A stretch of DNA of 12,893 nucleotides from an uncultured Propionibacteriaceae bacterium. GTDB taxonomy: Bacteria; Actinomycetota; Actinomycetes; Propionibacteriales; Propionibacteriaceae. The translations under genes were made by a program, and so were the position numbers. The notes under the pieces were generated by a model. The model ran no database searches. It saw only the letters and a list, made by a program, of their open reading frames with translations, and was not told the DNA's origin. The first letter of the stretch is position 1, and every line of letters starts with the position of its first letter. Below are positions 1 through 6,461 of this stretch, one piece after another. Where the stretch lies: NCBI GenBank assembly GCA_936941515.1, contig CAKZJI010000317.1:1-12893 (forward strand), given 5' to 3'.

Positions 1-1
1 G

Positions 2-307
2 GATGCGGTGTTCCTGAAGGGACGATATGACGCCGCCTACTCGGGGTTTGAGGGGATCTGCGAGGAAACCGGCCAGGAACTCGGGGAATACCTGAGGGGG
101 CAGGGCATCACCGCTGTCGACGTGTGCGGACTGGCAGCCGACTACTGCGTCGACGCCACTGCCCGGGATGCCGCAGCCAGGGGATTCGACACCACGGTTC
201 TCACTGCGCTGACCGCGGCGGTGGACCCCCAATCCCTGCCGCGGCTGAGGAGGGAATGGGACAGCAAAGCAATCCGCCACGCCGGAGAACTGACTTTTGA
301 GGGCTGA
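2..307 (+). CDS. pncA: Nicotinamidase PncA, C-terminal part (5' end outside window)
   Basis: PncA hydrolyses nicotinamide to nicotinic acid and ammonia in NAD salvage, in the cytoplasm. The open frame enters at base 2 with no start, and 101 codons are visible before TGA at 305-307. Two active-site features of the isochorismatase-like fold can be seen. The lysine lies in the stretch VFLKGRYDAAYSGFEG, close to the VFYKG..YSGFEG motif of mycobacterial PncA. The nucleophilic cysteine lies in AADYCVDAT, with its codon at 146-148. The conserved glycine and cis-peptide region GLAADYC is intact. About half of the usual protein of roughly 190 residues is missing on the left, including the expected catalytic aspartate. 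The family call is firm. A related isochorismatase-family amidase is the only real alternative. Confidence 0.9.
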   Translation, partial: DAVFLKGRYDAAYSGFEGICEETGQELGEYLRGQGITAVDVCGLAADYCVDATARDAAARGFDTTVLTALTAAVDPQSLPRLRREWDSKAIRHAGELTFEG

Positions 308-335
308 ATTTTTGGCGTAACCACTCGCTTTCGGC

Positions 336-341
336 TAGCGT
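336..341 (+). promoter_or_regulatory. Possible -10 box upstream of the surface-protein gene
   Basis: TAGCGT fits the actinobacterial TAnnnT -10 pattern. TTGGCG at 312-317 lies 18 bases upstream as a possible -35. The predicted start site near 348 would leave a short leader containing the GAGAGGGA ribosome site. The perfect TTGACA at 354-359 has no -10 partner before the gene and was not used. This is pattern matching only. Confidence 0.3.
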
Positions 342-362
342 TCCCGCTGAAGATTGACACTT

Positions 363-370
363 GAGAGGGA
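363..370 (+). promoter_or_regulatory. Ribosome binding site deciding the GTG 378 start
   Basis: GAGAGGGA lies 7 bases before GTG 378. It favours this start over the in-frame TTG at 354, which it lies downstream of. Confidence 0.55.
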
Positions 371-377
371 CGGGGAC

Positions 378-1343
378 GTGGGAAAGCGTGTTCTGGCGAG
401 CGCTGCTGTCGTGGCGGTTGGCATCGGATGTTGTGCGGTTCCGGCCGTCGGAGCAGAGCCCTCCGTGACCGCGCACGTCTATGCTGTTGGGCCGTCCGGC
501 GCTGATGGGCAGGCTCCCGCGTGGATTGGCGGCACCTGTGGAGCAGGGGCGGTCAAGGCGGTGCTCCGCGTCGGAGAACCTGCTCTGGCGCCCAGAGCAT
601 TGCCACAGGAAACCACATCAGAGGACTCCGCAGTACCACCTTCCTCCGAGGCGCCACCTGTGTTGGAAGCAGAGGAGAAGATGGAGCTTCCAGTCACCGA
701 TGACGGATTCGAGCACATCTACCAGGTCTCTGGAGCCAAAGACATTGAGGCCACCTGCATCTATCCGGACGGCAACGCAGTCAGCACCTGGATCACAGTT
801 GACGCCGCTCAGCCGACCAGCCCCACTGTCACAGCGAGGGGCGCGGGCGGTGGAAGCCTATTCCATCCAGGAGAGGTCATCGACGTCTCGGTCGATGGTT
901 TCGCTCCCGGCCAGGCCTTCGAAGTCCACATGCGCTCCACCCCGAAGCTGATCGGCAGGGGGACAACGGACGCTGCGGGCAAGGCCAGAATCCAGGCTCA
1001 GATCCCGAGAGATGCCCCCGCCGGCTTGCATCACCTGACGGTGCGGGCCGGAAACGGGCAGCGGACCCTGATCAGGTTCCTGATCGGTGACAAACCCAAG
1101 CCAGGTGCCCCCACACTCCCCAGCGCCGATCCTGTCGTCCCACGATCCGCTGACAGCCTGCCCCAGCCAGCCGACACCCTGCTCCGGCCCGCTGGGAACT
1201 ATGAGGAGACCGCCAGGAGGCATGCGCTGACTGTGCTCAGAAGAGCCCCAGCCCCTGAGCGGATACGCGCCCCCCGAGCCATCCGGCCGAGGCTGCCGAA
1301 GACCGGAGGATTCGCGAACCCGCTGCCCACAGTGCATCCTTGA
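378..1343 (+). CDS. Secreted Ig-like surface protein with LPKTG motif but no membrane anchor
   Basis: This is a predicted exported protein of 321 residues with no known function. GTG 378 was chosen because GAGAGGGA (363-370) sits 7 bases before it and translation from there gives a clean signal peptide. That peptide has GKR at residues 2-4, a hydrophobic stretch at 5-21 and likely cleavage after VGA at 26. An upstream in-frame TTG (354) lacks a ribosome site. Residues 27-145 contain two cysteines (54, 127) that could form a disulfide. Residues about 149-236 resemble an Ig-like repeat of actinobacterial surface proteins, with DGFAPGQAFEV, RSTPKLIG and IPRDAPAGLHHLTV. A proline-rich linker follows. 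LPKTG occurs at 306-310, but only 11 residues come after it, without the hydrophobic helix and basic tail of a sortase substrate. No frameshift restores an anchor. The signal and Ig calls are good; sortase attachment is doubtful. Confidence 0.72.
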   Translation: MGKRVLASAAVVAVGIGCCAVPAVGAEPSVTAHVYAVGPSGADGQAPAWIGGTCGAGAVKAVLRVGEPALAPRALPQETTSEDSAVPPSSEAPPVLEAEEKMELPVTDDGFEHIYQVSGAKDIEATCIYPDGNAVSTWITVDAAQPTSPTVTARGAGGGSLFHPGEVIDVSVDGFAPGQAFEVHMRSTPKLIGRGTTDAAGKARIQAQIPRDAPAGLHHLTVRAGNGQRTLIRFLIGDKPKPGAPTLPSADPVVPRSADSLPQPADTLLRPAGNYEETARRHALTVLRRAPAPERIRAPRAIRPRLPKTGGFANPLPTVHP

Positions 1344-1369
1344 GACACGAAGATGTCGTCAAGCGCAGC

Positions 1370-1376
1370 GGAGGAG
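1370..1376 (+). promoter_or_regulatory. Shine-Dalgarno site deciding the NUDIX gene start
   Basis: GGAGGAG lies 6 bases before ATG 1383. It argues for that ATG rather than the in-frame ATG at 1353, which has no comparable site upstream. Confidence 0.7.
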
Positions 1377-1382
1377 AAACTG

Positions 1383-2024
1383 ATGGGGTGGGACCGACCG
1401 GTGTCGTGGAAGGTGGCGGACCGTGCCCTGCTGGGCAGCGGACGTGTGTGCTCCTTCGTTGATGAAGCCGTCGTCACCCCCTCGGGGGAGACCATCAACC
1501 GGCAGTTTCTGACGCATCCCGGTGCGGTGGCGGTCGTCTGTTGGGATGAGCAACGCGATGCCGTCGCGGTGGTGCGCCAGTACCGGCACCCCGTCCGCCA
1601 GGAGCTGGTGGAGATCCCCGCCGGTCTGCTCGACCTGGAGGGAGAGGACTATCTGGCTGCCGCGCAGCGGGAGCTGGCGGAAGAGGCTGAGTTGGCTGCC
1701 AGCCGCTGGGATGTGCTGATCGACCTGGTCACCACCCCAGGAGCCTGTGAGGAGTCGCTCCGGATTTTCCTGGCGCGGGAGCCGCGGCGGACACTTCGCC
1801 CCGACGGGTTCGTCCTGGAGGGAGAGGAGGCGCACATGAGCTTCGAATGGGCAGGACGGGCAGACCTGGTGGAGGCGGTGCTGGCGGGGCAATGCCAGTC
1901 CCCAACCCTGGTCTCCGGAATGCTGGCCTTCGAGACCGCCCGGCTTTCGGGACGTCTTGACCGGCTGCGCCCAGCCGACGCGCCCTGGCCGATTCGCAAC
2001 GCCCGCCTGAATGAATCCCGCTGA
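1383..2024 (+). CDS. NUDIX hydrolase, ADP-ribose pyrophosphatase type
   Basis: It is predicted to hydrolyse ADP-ribose to AMP and ribose 5-phosphate, clearing a product of NAD breakdown in the cytoplasm. The protein has 213 residues from ATG 1383, a normal length for the family. The Nudix box runs from G81 to about L104: AGLLDLEGED, then R96-E97, then E100-E101, the residues that bind catalytic metal. The spacing after the first glycine is one residue longer than the generic consensus; this form is usual in actinobacterial ADP-ribose pyrophosphatases. VVRQYRHPVRQELVEIPAG before the box also fits ADPRase rather than MutT. The gene begins 39 bases after the surface-protein gene, and its 3' end overlaps xerD by 14 bases, so the two are probably co-transcribed. 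NUDIX just before xerD is also the arrangement at Rv1700-Rv1701 of Mycobacterium tuberculosis. Substrate choice is inferred from motif style. Confidence 0.88.
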   Translation: MGWDRPVSWKVADRALLGSGRVCSFVDEAVVTPSGETINRQFLTHPGAVAVVCWDEQRDAVAVVRQYRHPVRQELVEIPAGLLDLEGEDYLAAAQRELAEEAELAASRWDVLIDLVTTPGACEESLRIFLAREPRRTLRPDGFVLEGEEAHMSFEWAGRADLVEAVLAGQCQSPTLVSGMLAFETARLSGRLDRLRPADAPWPIRNARLNESR

Positions 2025-2922
2025 GACAGCCCTCCGGCAGTACCTGGCGCATATCCGAGTGGAGCGGGGCCTGCGGCCCAATACCGTCGCCGCCTACCAC
2101 CGCGACCTCGAACGCTATCTGGGCTTCCTGGCTGAACGCGACGTGACAGACCTGGCTGAGGTGACTCCCGTCGAGGTCAGCGAATACGTGCGGGAGATGT
2201 CGACGCGCCTGAAAGCCTCGTCCGTGGCTCGCCAGGTCGTCAGCATACGGAACCTCCACTCCTTCGCCCACGAGGAGGGACTCACCCGCGAGAACCCGGC
2301 GGAGGACATCACCCCGCCGAGGATCGACCAGAGGCTGCCGAAGGCCCTCAGCGTCGCCGAGGTCACCGCTGTGATGGAAGTTCCTGACCGGGAGAACCCC
2401 ATCGGGCTGCGTGATGCCGCACTGCTGGAGCTGCTCTACGGCACGGGAGCCAGAATCTCCGAGGTCACCGGGCTGGATGTCGATGATGTGCTGCCAGCCG
2501 TGACCGATCCCGGGCTCGGGCTGCGGCTGCGGGGCAAGGGAGGCAAGGAGCGTGTGGTACCCCTCGGCGATTTCGCGCGGGAGGCTGTGGACGCCTACCT
2601 GGTGCGGTCGCGACCCGGTCTCGCCCTCAAGGGTGAGGGCGGGGGAGCCCTGCTGCTGAACACACTGGGCAGGAGGCTCTCACGGAACTCCGCGTGGGCG
2701 GTGGTCGCACGTGCCGCCCAGGCAGCGGGAATCACGACCGAGGTGTCGCCGCACTCACTTCGCCACAGCTACGCCACCCATCTTCTGGAGGGCGGTGCCG
2801 ACGTTCGGGTGGTGCAGGAACTGCTTGGGCACTCCTCTGTGGCCACCACGCAGATCTACACCCTGGTGACCGTCGATCATCTGCGCGAGGTGTACCTGGA
2901 GGCCCACCCCCGCGCCAGGTAG
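2011..2922 (+). CDS. xerD: Site-specific tyrosine recombinase XerD
   Basis: XerD works with XerC at the dif site to resolve chromosome dimers, and mobile elements can exploit it. The 303-residue length is typical. An N-terminal SAM-like core-binding domain (about 5-90) begins with ALRQYLAHIRVERGL and NTVAAYHRDL. The catalytic domain has all expected residues: R148 in GTGARISE, K176 in RGKGGKERVVPLG, H248 and R251 in PHSLRHSYATHLLEGG, H274 in LLGHSS, and nucleophile Y283 in QIYTLVTVDHLR. The VTVDHLREVY..HPRA ending is characteristic of XerD. ATG 2011 lies inside the end of the NUDIX gene with no obvious ribosome site, so translational coupling is likely. Position directly upstream of the parA-scpAB block supports XerD over XerC or a phage integrase. 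No dif site was seen in the window. Confidence 0.93.
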   Translation: MNPAETALRQYLAHIRVERGLRPNTVAAYHRDLERYLGFLAERDVTDLAEVTPVEVSEYVREMSTRLKASSVARQVVSIRNLHSFAHEEGLTRENPAEDITPPRIDQRLPKALSVAEVTAVMEVPDRENPIGLRDAALLELLYGTGARISEVTGLDVDDVLPAVTDPGLGLRLRGKGGKERVVPLGDFAREAVDAYLVRSRPGLALKGEGGGALLLNTLGRRLSRNSAWAVVARAAQAAGITTEVSPHSLRHSYATHLLEGGADVRVVQELLGHSSVATTQIYTLVTVDHLREVYLEAHPRAR

Positions 2923-2962
2923 TCGGGTGGCGCAGACACGCCCTTGGTGAAACCGTCTGTCT

Positions 2963-2994
2963 TTGACGAAATTCGCGACACGCAACACTAGAAT
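2963..2994 (+). promoter_or_regulatory. Likely promoter of the parA-scpAB-rluB operon
   Basis: TTGACG at 2963-2968 (5 of 6 to the -35 consensus) and TAGAAT at 2989-2994 (5 of 6 to -10) lie in a locally AT-rich patch between xerD and parA. The 20-base spacer is longer than the usual 17-18, which lowers confidence in this -35. The -10 would start transcription near 3001, giving a leader of about 23 bases that includes AGGAGG. Confidence 0.55.
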
Positions 2995-3013
2995 GGACTT
3001 ATCGACAATTGCC

Positions 3014-3019
3014 AGGAGG
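3014..3019 (+). promoter_or_regulatory. Shine-Dalgarno site deciding the parA start
   Basis: Perfect AGGAGG, 4 bases before GTG 3024. An in-frame TTG at 3009 would place this site inside the coding sequence, so GTG 3024 is preferred. Confidence 0.75.
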
Positions 3020-3023
3020 CGAA

Positions 3024-3920
3024 GTGGGAGACCAACTGTTCAAGGTGCCCGACGCACCCAGTGAGTCCACCCTTGTGGAGGACCTGGGACCGACTGGACG
3101 GCCTATGCCGAAACTGCTCCCGCCAGAGCCTCCCGCCCCCGGTCGTGACATGCGGGCCACGATCATCGCGATGTGCAACCAGAAGGGAGGGGTGGGCAAG
3201 ACCACCACAACCATCAACCTGGGAGCCGCGCTCGTCGAACTCGGCTACAAGATCCTCTTGGTCGACTTCGACCCGCAGGGTTCGTTGTCCGTGGGGCTAG
3301 GGGTGAACCCCCACACTCTGGAGCGCAGTGTCTACAACCTGCTGCTGTCCCGGGAGTACACGGCCGGTGAGGTGATCCAGCCCACCTCTGTGGAGAGTCT
3401 GGACATCCTGCCGAGCAACATCGACCTGTCGGCGGCCGAGGTGCAGCTGGTCAGCGAGGTGGCCAGAGAGCAGACCCTCACCCGGATCCTGCGGCCCCTC
3501 CGCTCCGACTATGACTTCATCCTCGTCGACTGCGCCCCCAGCCTCGGACTGCTCACCATCAACGCCCTGACCGCGAGTGACTACGTGATCATGCCCCTCG
3601 AATGCGAGTTCTTCGCGCTGCGCGGCATCGCCCTGCTGACCGACACCATCTCGAAGGTCGCGGATCGCCTGAACCCGGACCTGAAGATCATGGGAATCCT
3701 CGGCACCATGTACGACGGTCGGACCCTGCACTCACGTGAGGTGCTGGAACGGGTGGTCCAGGCCTTCGGTGACCAGGTCTTCCACACCGTCATCAGGCGG
3801 ACCGTGAAATTCCCGGAGACCACGGTGGCTGGGGAGCCCATCACCACCTACGCCTCAGCCTCCCCCGGAGCGGACGCCTATCGGATGCTGGCTCGAGAGG
3901 TGCTGCTGAAGTGTCAGTGA
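3024..3920 (+). CDS. parA: ParA/Soj-family partition ATPase
   Basis: This is a deviant Walker-type ATPase of the ParA/Soj family. These proteins dimerise on ATP, bind DNA non-specifically and help move or position DNA. There are 298 residues from GTG 3024. The Walker A signature is KGGVGKTTT at 54-62 with signature lysine K54. Walker A' is DFDPQGS at 81-87, and Walker B is ILVDCAPSLGLL with D169. An extension of about 45 residues precedes the ATPase core; it is proline-rich and contains LGPTGRPMPKLLPPEPP, which I recall as typical of actinobacterial ParA proteins next to scpAB. The gene is not followed by parB. Instead it overlaps a small ribbon-helix-helix gene and then scpA. This suggests it is the second, ScpAB-linked ParA rather than the origin-proximal ParA of parABS. 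Family call is firm; the cellular role is inferred. Confidence 0.92.
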   Translation: MGDQLFKVPDAPSESTLVEDLGPTGRPMPKLLPPEPPAPGRDMRATIIAMCNQKGGVGKTTTTINLGAALVELGYKILLVDFDPQGSLSVGLGVNPHTLERSVYNLLLSREYTAGEVIQPTSVESLDILPSNIDLSAAEVQLVSEVAREQTLTRILRPLRSDYDFILVDCAPSLGLLTINALTASDYVIMPLECEFFALRGIALLTDTISKVADRLNPDLKIMGILGTMYDGRTLHSREVLERVVQAFGDQVFHTVIRRTVKFPETTVAGEPITTYASASPGADAYRMLAREVLLKCQ

Positions 3921-4321
3921 GCAAACCCGCCAAAACGAGCAGAGCGGGCAGGAGAGCAACCCTGCCCGGAGCCAGCGAGCTGTTCCGCCCGACGCAGTCA
4001 CCGGCCACCCCCGAGCCAGAGGCTGCACCGCCGCCCAAGCCCACCCCCGAGCCACAGCCAGAGCCCACGTCGGCTCGGCAGGCCTCCCGGTCCGGGAGAC
4101 CTGCCGCCAGCGGCCGCGTCAAACACGATCAGAAGATCACCGTCTACTTCTCCTCAGAGGAACTGTTTGCCTTGGAGGACGCCACGCTTGAACTGAAACG
4201 CCGCCACGGCATCAACCTGGATCGTGGACGGCTGGTGCGTACCGCCGTCGCTCTGGCCATCCACGACCTTGCCGAGAACGGCGCAGACTCCGCGGTGGTG
4301 GCGGAGCTGACGCAGTCGTGA
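3911..4321 (+). CDS. Small protein with basic N-terminal tail and predicted ribbon-helix-helix domain
   Basis: I recognise this as a conserved actinobacterial hypothetical family but cannot assign a proven function. It has 136 residues from GTG 3911; GTG 3917, overlapping the parA stop as GTGA, is an equally reasonable start two codons later. GAGAGG at 3895-3900 is 10 bases before GTG 3911. Residues 1-28 are basic and contain RAGRRATLPGASELFRPT. Residues 30-65 are a low-complexity Pro/Glu linker. Residues 70-124 look like a ribbon-helix-helix DNA-binding fold: strand KITVYF (75-80), helix about 81-98, turn HGINLD, and second helix GRLVRTAVALAIHDLAENG. A basic disordered tail plus ribbon-helix-helix is the layout of ParG-type partners of ParA ATPases. 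It overlaps parA and shares a GTGA overlap with scpA, so the products may act together. DNA binding and ParA partnership are inferences. Confidence 0.78.
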   Translation: MSVSKPAKTSRAGRRATLPGASELFRPTQSPATPEPEAAPPPKPTPEPQPEPTSARQASRSGRPAASGRVKHDQKITVYFSSEELFALEDATLELKRRHGINLDRGRLVRTAVALAIHDLAENGADSAVVAELTQS

Positions 4322-5142
4322 GTCGTCGGGGGCGGCCCCGGACCGAGGAACGGCCGGAGACCACCCCCGGCTTCGATGTCCACCTGTCCAATTTCGACGG
4401 GCCCTTCGATCTGCTGCTGCAGCTCATCTCCCGCCGTGAGATGGATGTCACCCAGGTGGCTCTCAGCCAGGTCACGGACGAGTTCATAGCCCATGTGCGC
4501 GCCATTGGGGACTCCATTGGCCTGGAACAGACCAGCTCCTTCCTCGTGGTTGCGGCGACGCTGCTGGACCTCAAGGCCGCACGGCTGCTCCCAGGGGGCG
4601 AAGTCACGGAGCCGGAGGATCTTGCCGCGCTGGAGGCACGTGACCTGTTGTTCGCCCGTCTGCTGCAATACCGGGCCTTCAAACAGTTGGCTGCGTGGAT
4701 GGCCGACTCCATCGCCGTCGCAGACCGTCGCCACTGGCGGCCTGGAGGCCTGGAGGAGCAGTTCCGCAACGTGCTGCCCGAGGTGGAACTGCCTGTGGAA
4801 GCCGGAGACCTGGCCCGGCTTGCGGCGCTGGCTCTGACCCCGAAGCCGGCGCCCGTGGTGCAGCTCACCCACTTGCACGGCAGCGTTGTCAGCGTCGTGG
4901 AGCAGACCGCTCTCGTGGCCGAGAGGCTCAGCCGGGAGGAGCAGACGACCTTCCGGGCGCTCGTGGCGGGCTGTGACCGGCTGACGACGGTTGTCCGCTT
5001 CCTGGCGGTCCTGGAGCTTTTCCGCGCTGGGCAGGTCAGCTTCGAGCAGGCCAGCCCCTTGACGGAGCTCAGCATCCGCTGGTCGGGCGGCGAGGTGATG
5101 GAGCTGGACGTCGACGAGTATGACTTTCAGGAGGACAGGTGA
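4318..5142 (+). CDS. scpA: Segregation and condensation protein ScpA (kleisin)
   Basis: ScpA is the kleisin that bridges the SMC heads and binds ScpB in the bacterial condensin complex, which organises chromosomes for segregation. It has 274 residues from GTG 4318, whose GTGA overlaps the stop of the preceding gene. The N-terminal SMC-neck-binding region is clear: HLSNFDGPFDLLLQLISRREMDVTQVALSQVTDEFIAHV in two adjoining blocks at about 22-60. It is followed by the helical FLVVAATLLDLKAARLLPG (75-93), characteristic of ScpA. The C-terminal winged helix lies near residues 215-262 and includes TTVVRFLAVLELFRAGQVSFEQ. The first 18 residues are charged and probably disordered. Its stop overlaps scpB by 4 bases, matching the need for balanced ScpA and ScpB synthesis. 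No smc gene is in the window. Confidence 0.95.
   Translation: MSRRGRPRTEERPETTPGFDVHLSNFDGPFDLLLQLISRREMDVTQVALSQVTDEFIAHVRAIGDSIGLEQTSSFLVVAATLLDLKAARLLPGGEVTEPEDLAALEARDLLFARLLQYRAFKQLAAWMADSIAVADRRHWRPGGLEEQFRNVLPEVELPVEAGDLARLAALALTPKPAPVVQLTHLHGSVVSVVEQTALVAERLSREEQTTFRALVAGCDRLTTVVRFLAVLELFRAGQVSFEQASPLTELSIRWSGGEVMELDVDEYDFQEDR
5129..5134 (+). promoter_or_regulatory. Shine-Dalgarno site for scpB
   Basis: AGGAGG within the last codons of scpA, 4 bases before GTG 5139. It supports the GTG start and independent loading of ribosomes despite the scpA overlap. Confidence 0.7.
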
Positions 5143-5702
5143 GCGCATCCAGAGCGATTGAGGCCATGCTGCTCATGGCCACTGAGCCAGTGACGACGGC
5201 AGGCCTGGCGGTTGCCCTCGAACTTCCTGAGGCCGATGTCACGGCCGAGCTGGAGGGGCTGGCCCGGTTCTATCACGACACGGAACGTGGTTTCGAGCTG
5301 CGCCGGGTGGCCGGAGGGTGGCGCCTGGCGACCGCCCCCGACCTGGCCGAGTTCCTGGAGGCGGCTGTCGTGGCGGAGGCCAGAGCGCGGATCAGCCAGG
5401 CGGCTCTTGAGACCCTCGCTGTCATCGCTTACCTGCAGCCTGTCACCAGGGGCAGAATCGCCGGGGTGCGTGGAGTCAACGTCGATGGGGTGGTGCGGAC
5501 GCTGCTGACGCGTGGGCTGATCACGGAGGCTGGGGAGGAGCCCGGTGGCGCCACGACCTTCGCCACGACACCGCTGTTCCTGCAGAAGCTCGGTCTTGAC
5601 TCGCTTGACGAACTGCCGGACTTGGCGCCCCTGCTGCCCGACGCCGTAGCCTTGGAGGCTGAACTTCGCACCACATCGGGAATTGAGGAGCAACATGACT
5701 GA
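5139..5702 (+). CDS. scpB: Segregation and condensation protein ScpB
   Basis: ScpB forms a dimer that binds the central part of ScpA and completes the SMC-ScpAB condensin. There are 187 residues from GTG 5139, a normal length. Two winged-helix domains are expected. The first covers about 1-75, with RAIEAMLLMATEPVTTAGLA and ELRRVAGGWRLATAP. The second covers about 85-160, with the family signature QAALETLAVIAYLQPVTRGRIAGVRGVNVDGVVRTLL read across 87-123, followed by LFLQKLGLDSLDELPDL. The start overlaps the scpA stop by 4 bases, and the 3' end overlaps rluB by 8 bases. The protein looks complete. Confidence 0.95.
   Translation: MSASRAIEAMLLMATEPVTTAGLAVALELPEADVTAELEGLARFYHDTERGFELRRVAGGWRLATAPDLAEFLEAAVVAEARARISQAALETLAVIAYLQPVTRGRIAGVRGVNVDGVVRTLLTRGLITEAGEEPGGATTFATTPLFLQKLGLDSLDELPDLAPLLPDAVALEAELRTTSGIEEQHD
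5685..5690 (+). promoter_or_regulatory. Ribosome binding site deciding the rluB start
   Basis: GAGGAG, inside the end of scpB, lies 4 bases before ATG 5695. This favours ATG 5695 over the in-frame TTG at 5683, which lies upstream of the site. Confidence 0.6.
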
Positions 5703-6429
5703 GCCGGAGGGCATCCGTCTGCAGAAGGTGCTGGCTTCGGCGGGCGTCGCCTCACGCCGCGCCAGCGAGATCCTCATCGCCGAGGGGCGCGTCGAGGTCA
5801 ACGGGAAGGTCGTTGTCGAGCAGGGGCGGCGCGTCGATCCGGAGCGCGACACCATCCGGGTGGACGGCTCCCGCATCCCCCCGCCGCGGCATCACCAGTA
5901 CCTGGTGTTGAACAAACCCCGTGGGGTGGTGTCCACCATGGAGGATCCCGAGGGGCGTCGCAGCCTGTCAGAGTTCTTGCCCCGCAAGTCGCAGCGCCTG
6001 TTTCACGTCGGTCGTCTCGACACCGACACGGAGGGCCTGATCCTGCTGACCAATGACGGAGAGTTCGCCCACAGGCTCGCCCATCCCAGCTATGAGGTTC
6101 CGAAGACCTACCTGGCTGAGGTTGCGGGCAGGGTGGATCCGAGGACCATTCGCAGGCTGGAGAAGGGACTGCGGCTTGATGACGGACCCGTTACACCAGA
6201 CCGGGTGAGGCTGGTCGCCGCGACCGACTCGCAGTCCATGCTCACCGTGACCCTCCATGAGGGGCGCAACCGGATTGTGCGGCGCATGCTGGACTCTGTC
6301 GGCCACCCCGTCAATCGCCTGGCCCGCACCGGAATTGGCCCCGTCCGGCTGGGGCAGCTGAAGGTGGGCACCGCACGCGAGCTGACACGTGAGGAGCTGG
6401 GGGCCCTGCTCGATCTCGTGGGCATGTAA
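5695..6429 (+). CDS. rluB: 23S rRNA pseudouridine synthase, RluB/RsuA family
   Basis: It isomerises uridine to pseudouridine in ribosomal RNA. RluB modifies U2605 of 23S rRNA (E. coli numbering); RsuA is the 16S relative. The product has 244 residues from ATG 5695. An S4 RNA-binding domain occupies about 6-55 (RLQKVLASAGVASRRASE, GRVEVNGKVV). The catalytic domain carries HVGRLDTDTEGLILLTNDG, with the catalytic aspartate D109, and the later motif HEGRNRIVRRMLDSVGHPV (188-206). KPRGVVSTMEDPEGR is also typical. The scpB-rluB order is widely conserved among Gram-positive bacteria, and this gene is the last of the operon. The family is certain. RluB over RsuA rests mainly on synteny and style, so the exact target base is unproven. 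Confidence 0.9.
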   Translation: MTEPEGIRLQKVLASAGVASRRASEILIAEGRVEVNGKVVVEQGRRVDPERDTIRVDGSRIPPPRHHQYLVLNKPRGVVSTMEDPEGRRSLSEFLPRKSQRLFHVGRLDTDTEGLILLTNDGEFAHRLAHPSYEVPKTYLAEVAGRVDPRTIRRLEKGLRLDDGPVTPDRVRLVAATDSQSMLTVTLHEGRNRIVRRMLDSVGHPVNRLARTGIGPVRLGQLKVGTARELTREELGALLDLVGM

Positions 6430-6448
6430 CCAAGGTTCAAGGTTGGGG

Positions 6449-6454
6449 TAGCAT
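6449..6454 (+). promoter_or_regulatory. -10 box of a probable leaderless promoter for the FKBP lipoprotein
   Basis: TAGCAT, set in GGGGTAGCATC, ends 7 bases before GTG 6462. Transcription would begin at or next to the start codon. No ribosome site precedes that GTG. No good -35 hexamer was found 16-18 bases upstream. The same 10-base word and the same spacing occur at 10342-10351. Confidence 0.55.
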
Positions 6455-6461
6455 CTGCTGG

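Noticed and set aside
354..359. Perfect TTGACA before the surface-protein gene, as a -35 box
   Set aside because: No TAnnnT lies 16-19 bases downstream before the coding region; the position falls at the GTG start.
2924..2942. Imperfect inverted repeat GGGTG...CACGCCC after xerD, as a terminator
   Set aside because: Only five pairs including a G-T, with no T-run; too weak to call.
3731..3740. CTCACGTGAG, a perfect 10-bp palindrome inside parA resembling the core of a parS site
   Set aside because: Only 8 of 16 positions fit TGTTTCACGTGAAACA, and it is explained by the codons there. Chance is likely.
4886..4894. TTGTCAGCG in scpA, close to the TTGTCRGTG motif of PafBC-dependent promoters
   Set aside because: One mismatch, no TAnnnT box at the required distance, and it lies deep in a coding sequence.
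4144..5148. A 334-codon minus-strand open frame opposite scpA
   Set aside because: Shadow of scpA codon bias; no family signature and no start signal, while ScpA is unmistakable.
5999..6014. TGTTTCACGT inside rluB, a left half of parS
   Set aside because: The right half is absent (11 of 16 positions overall), and the bases encode the conserved LFHVGRL of the pseudouridine synthase.
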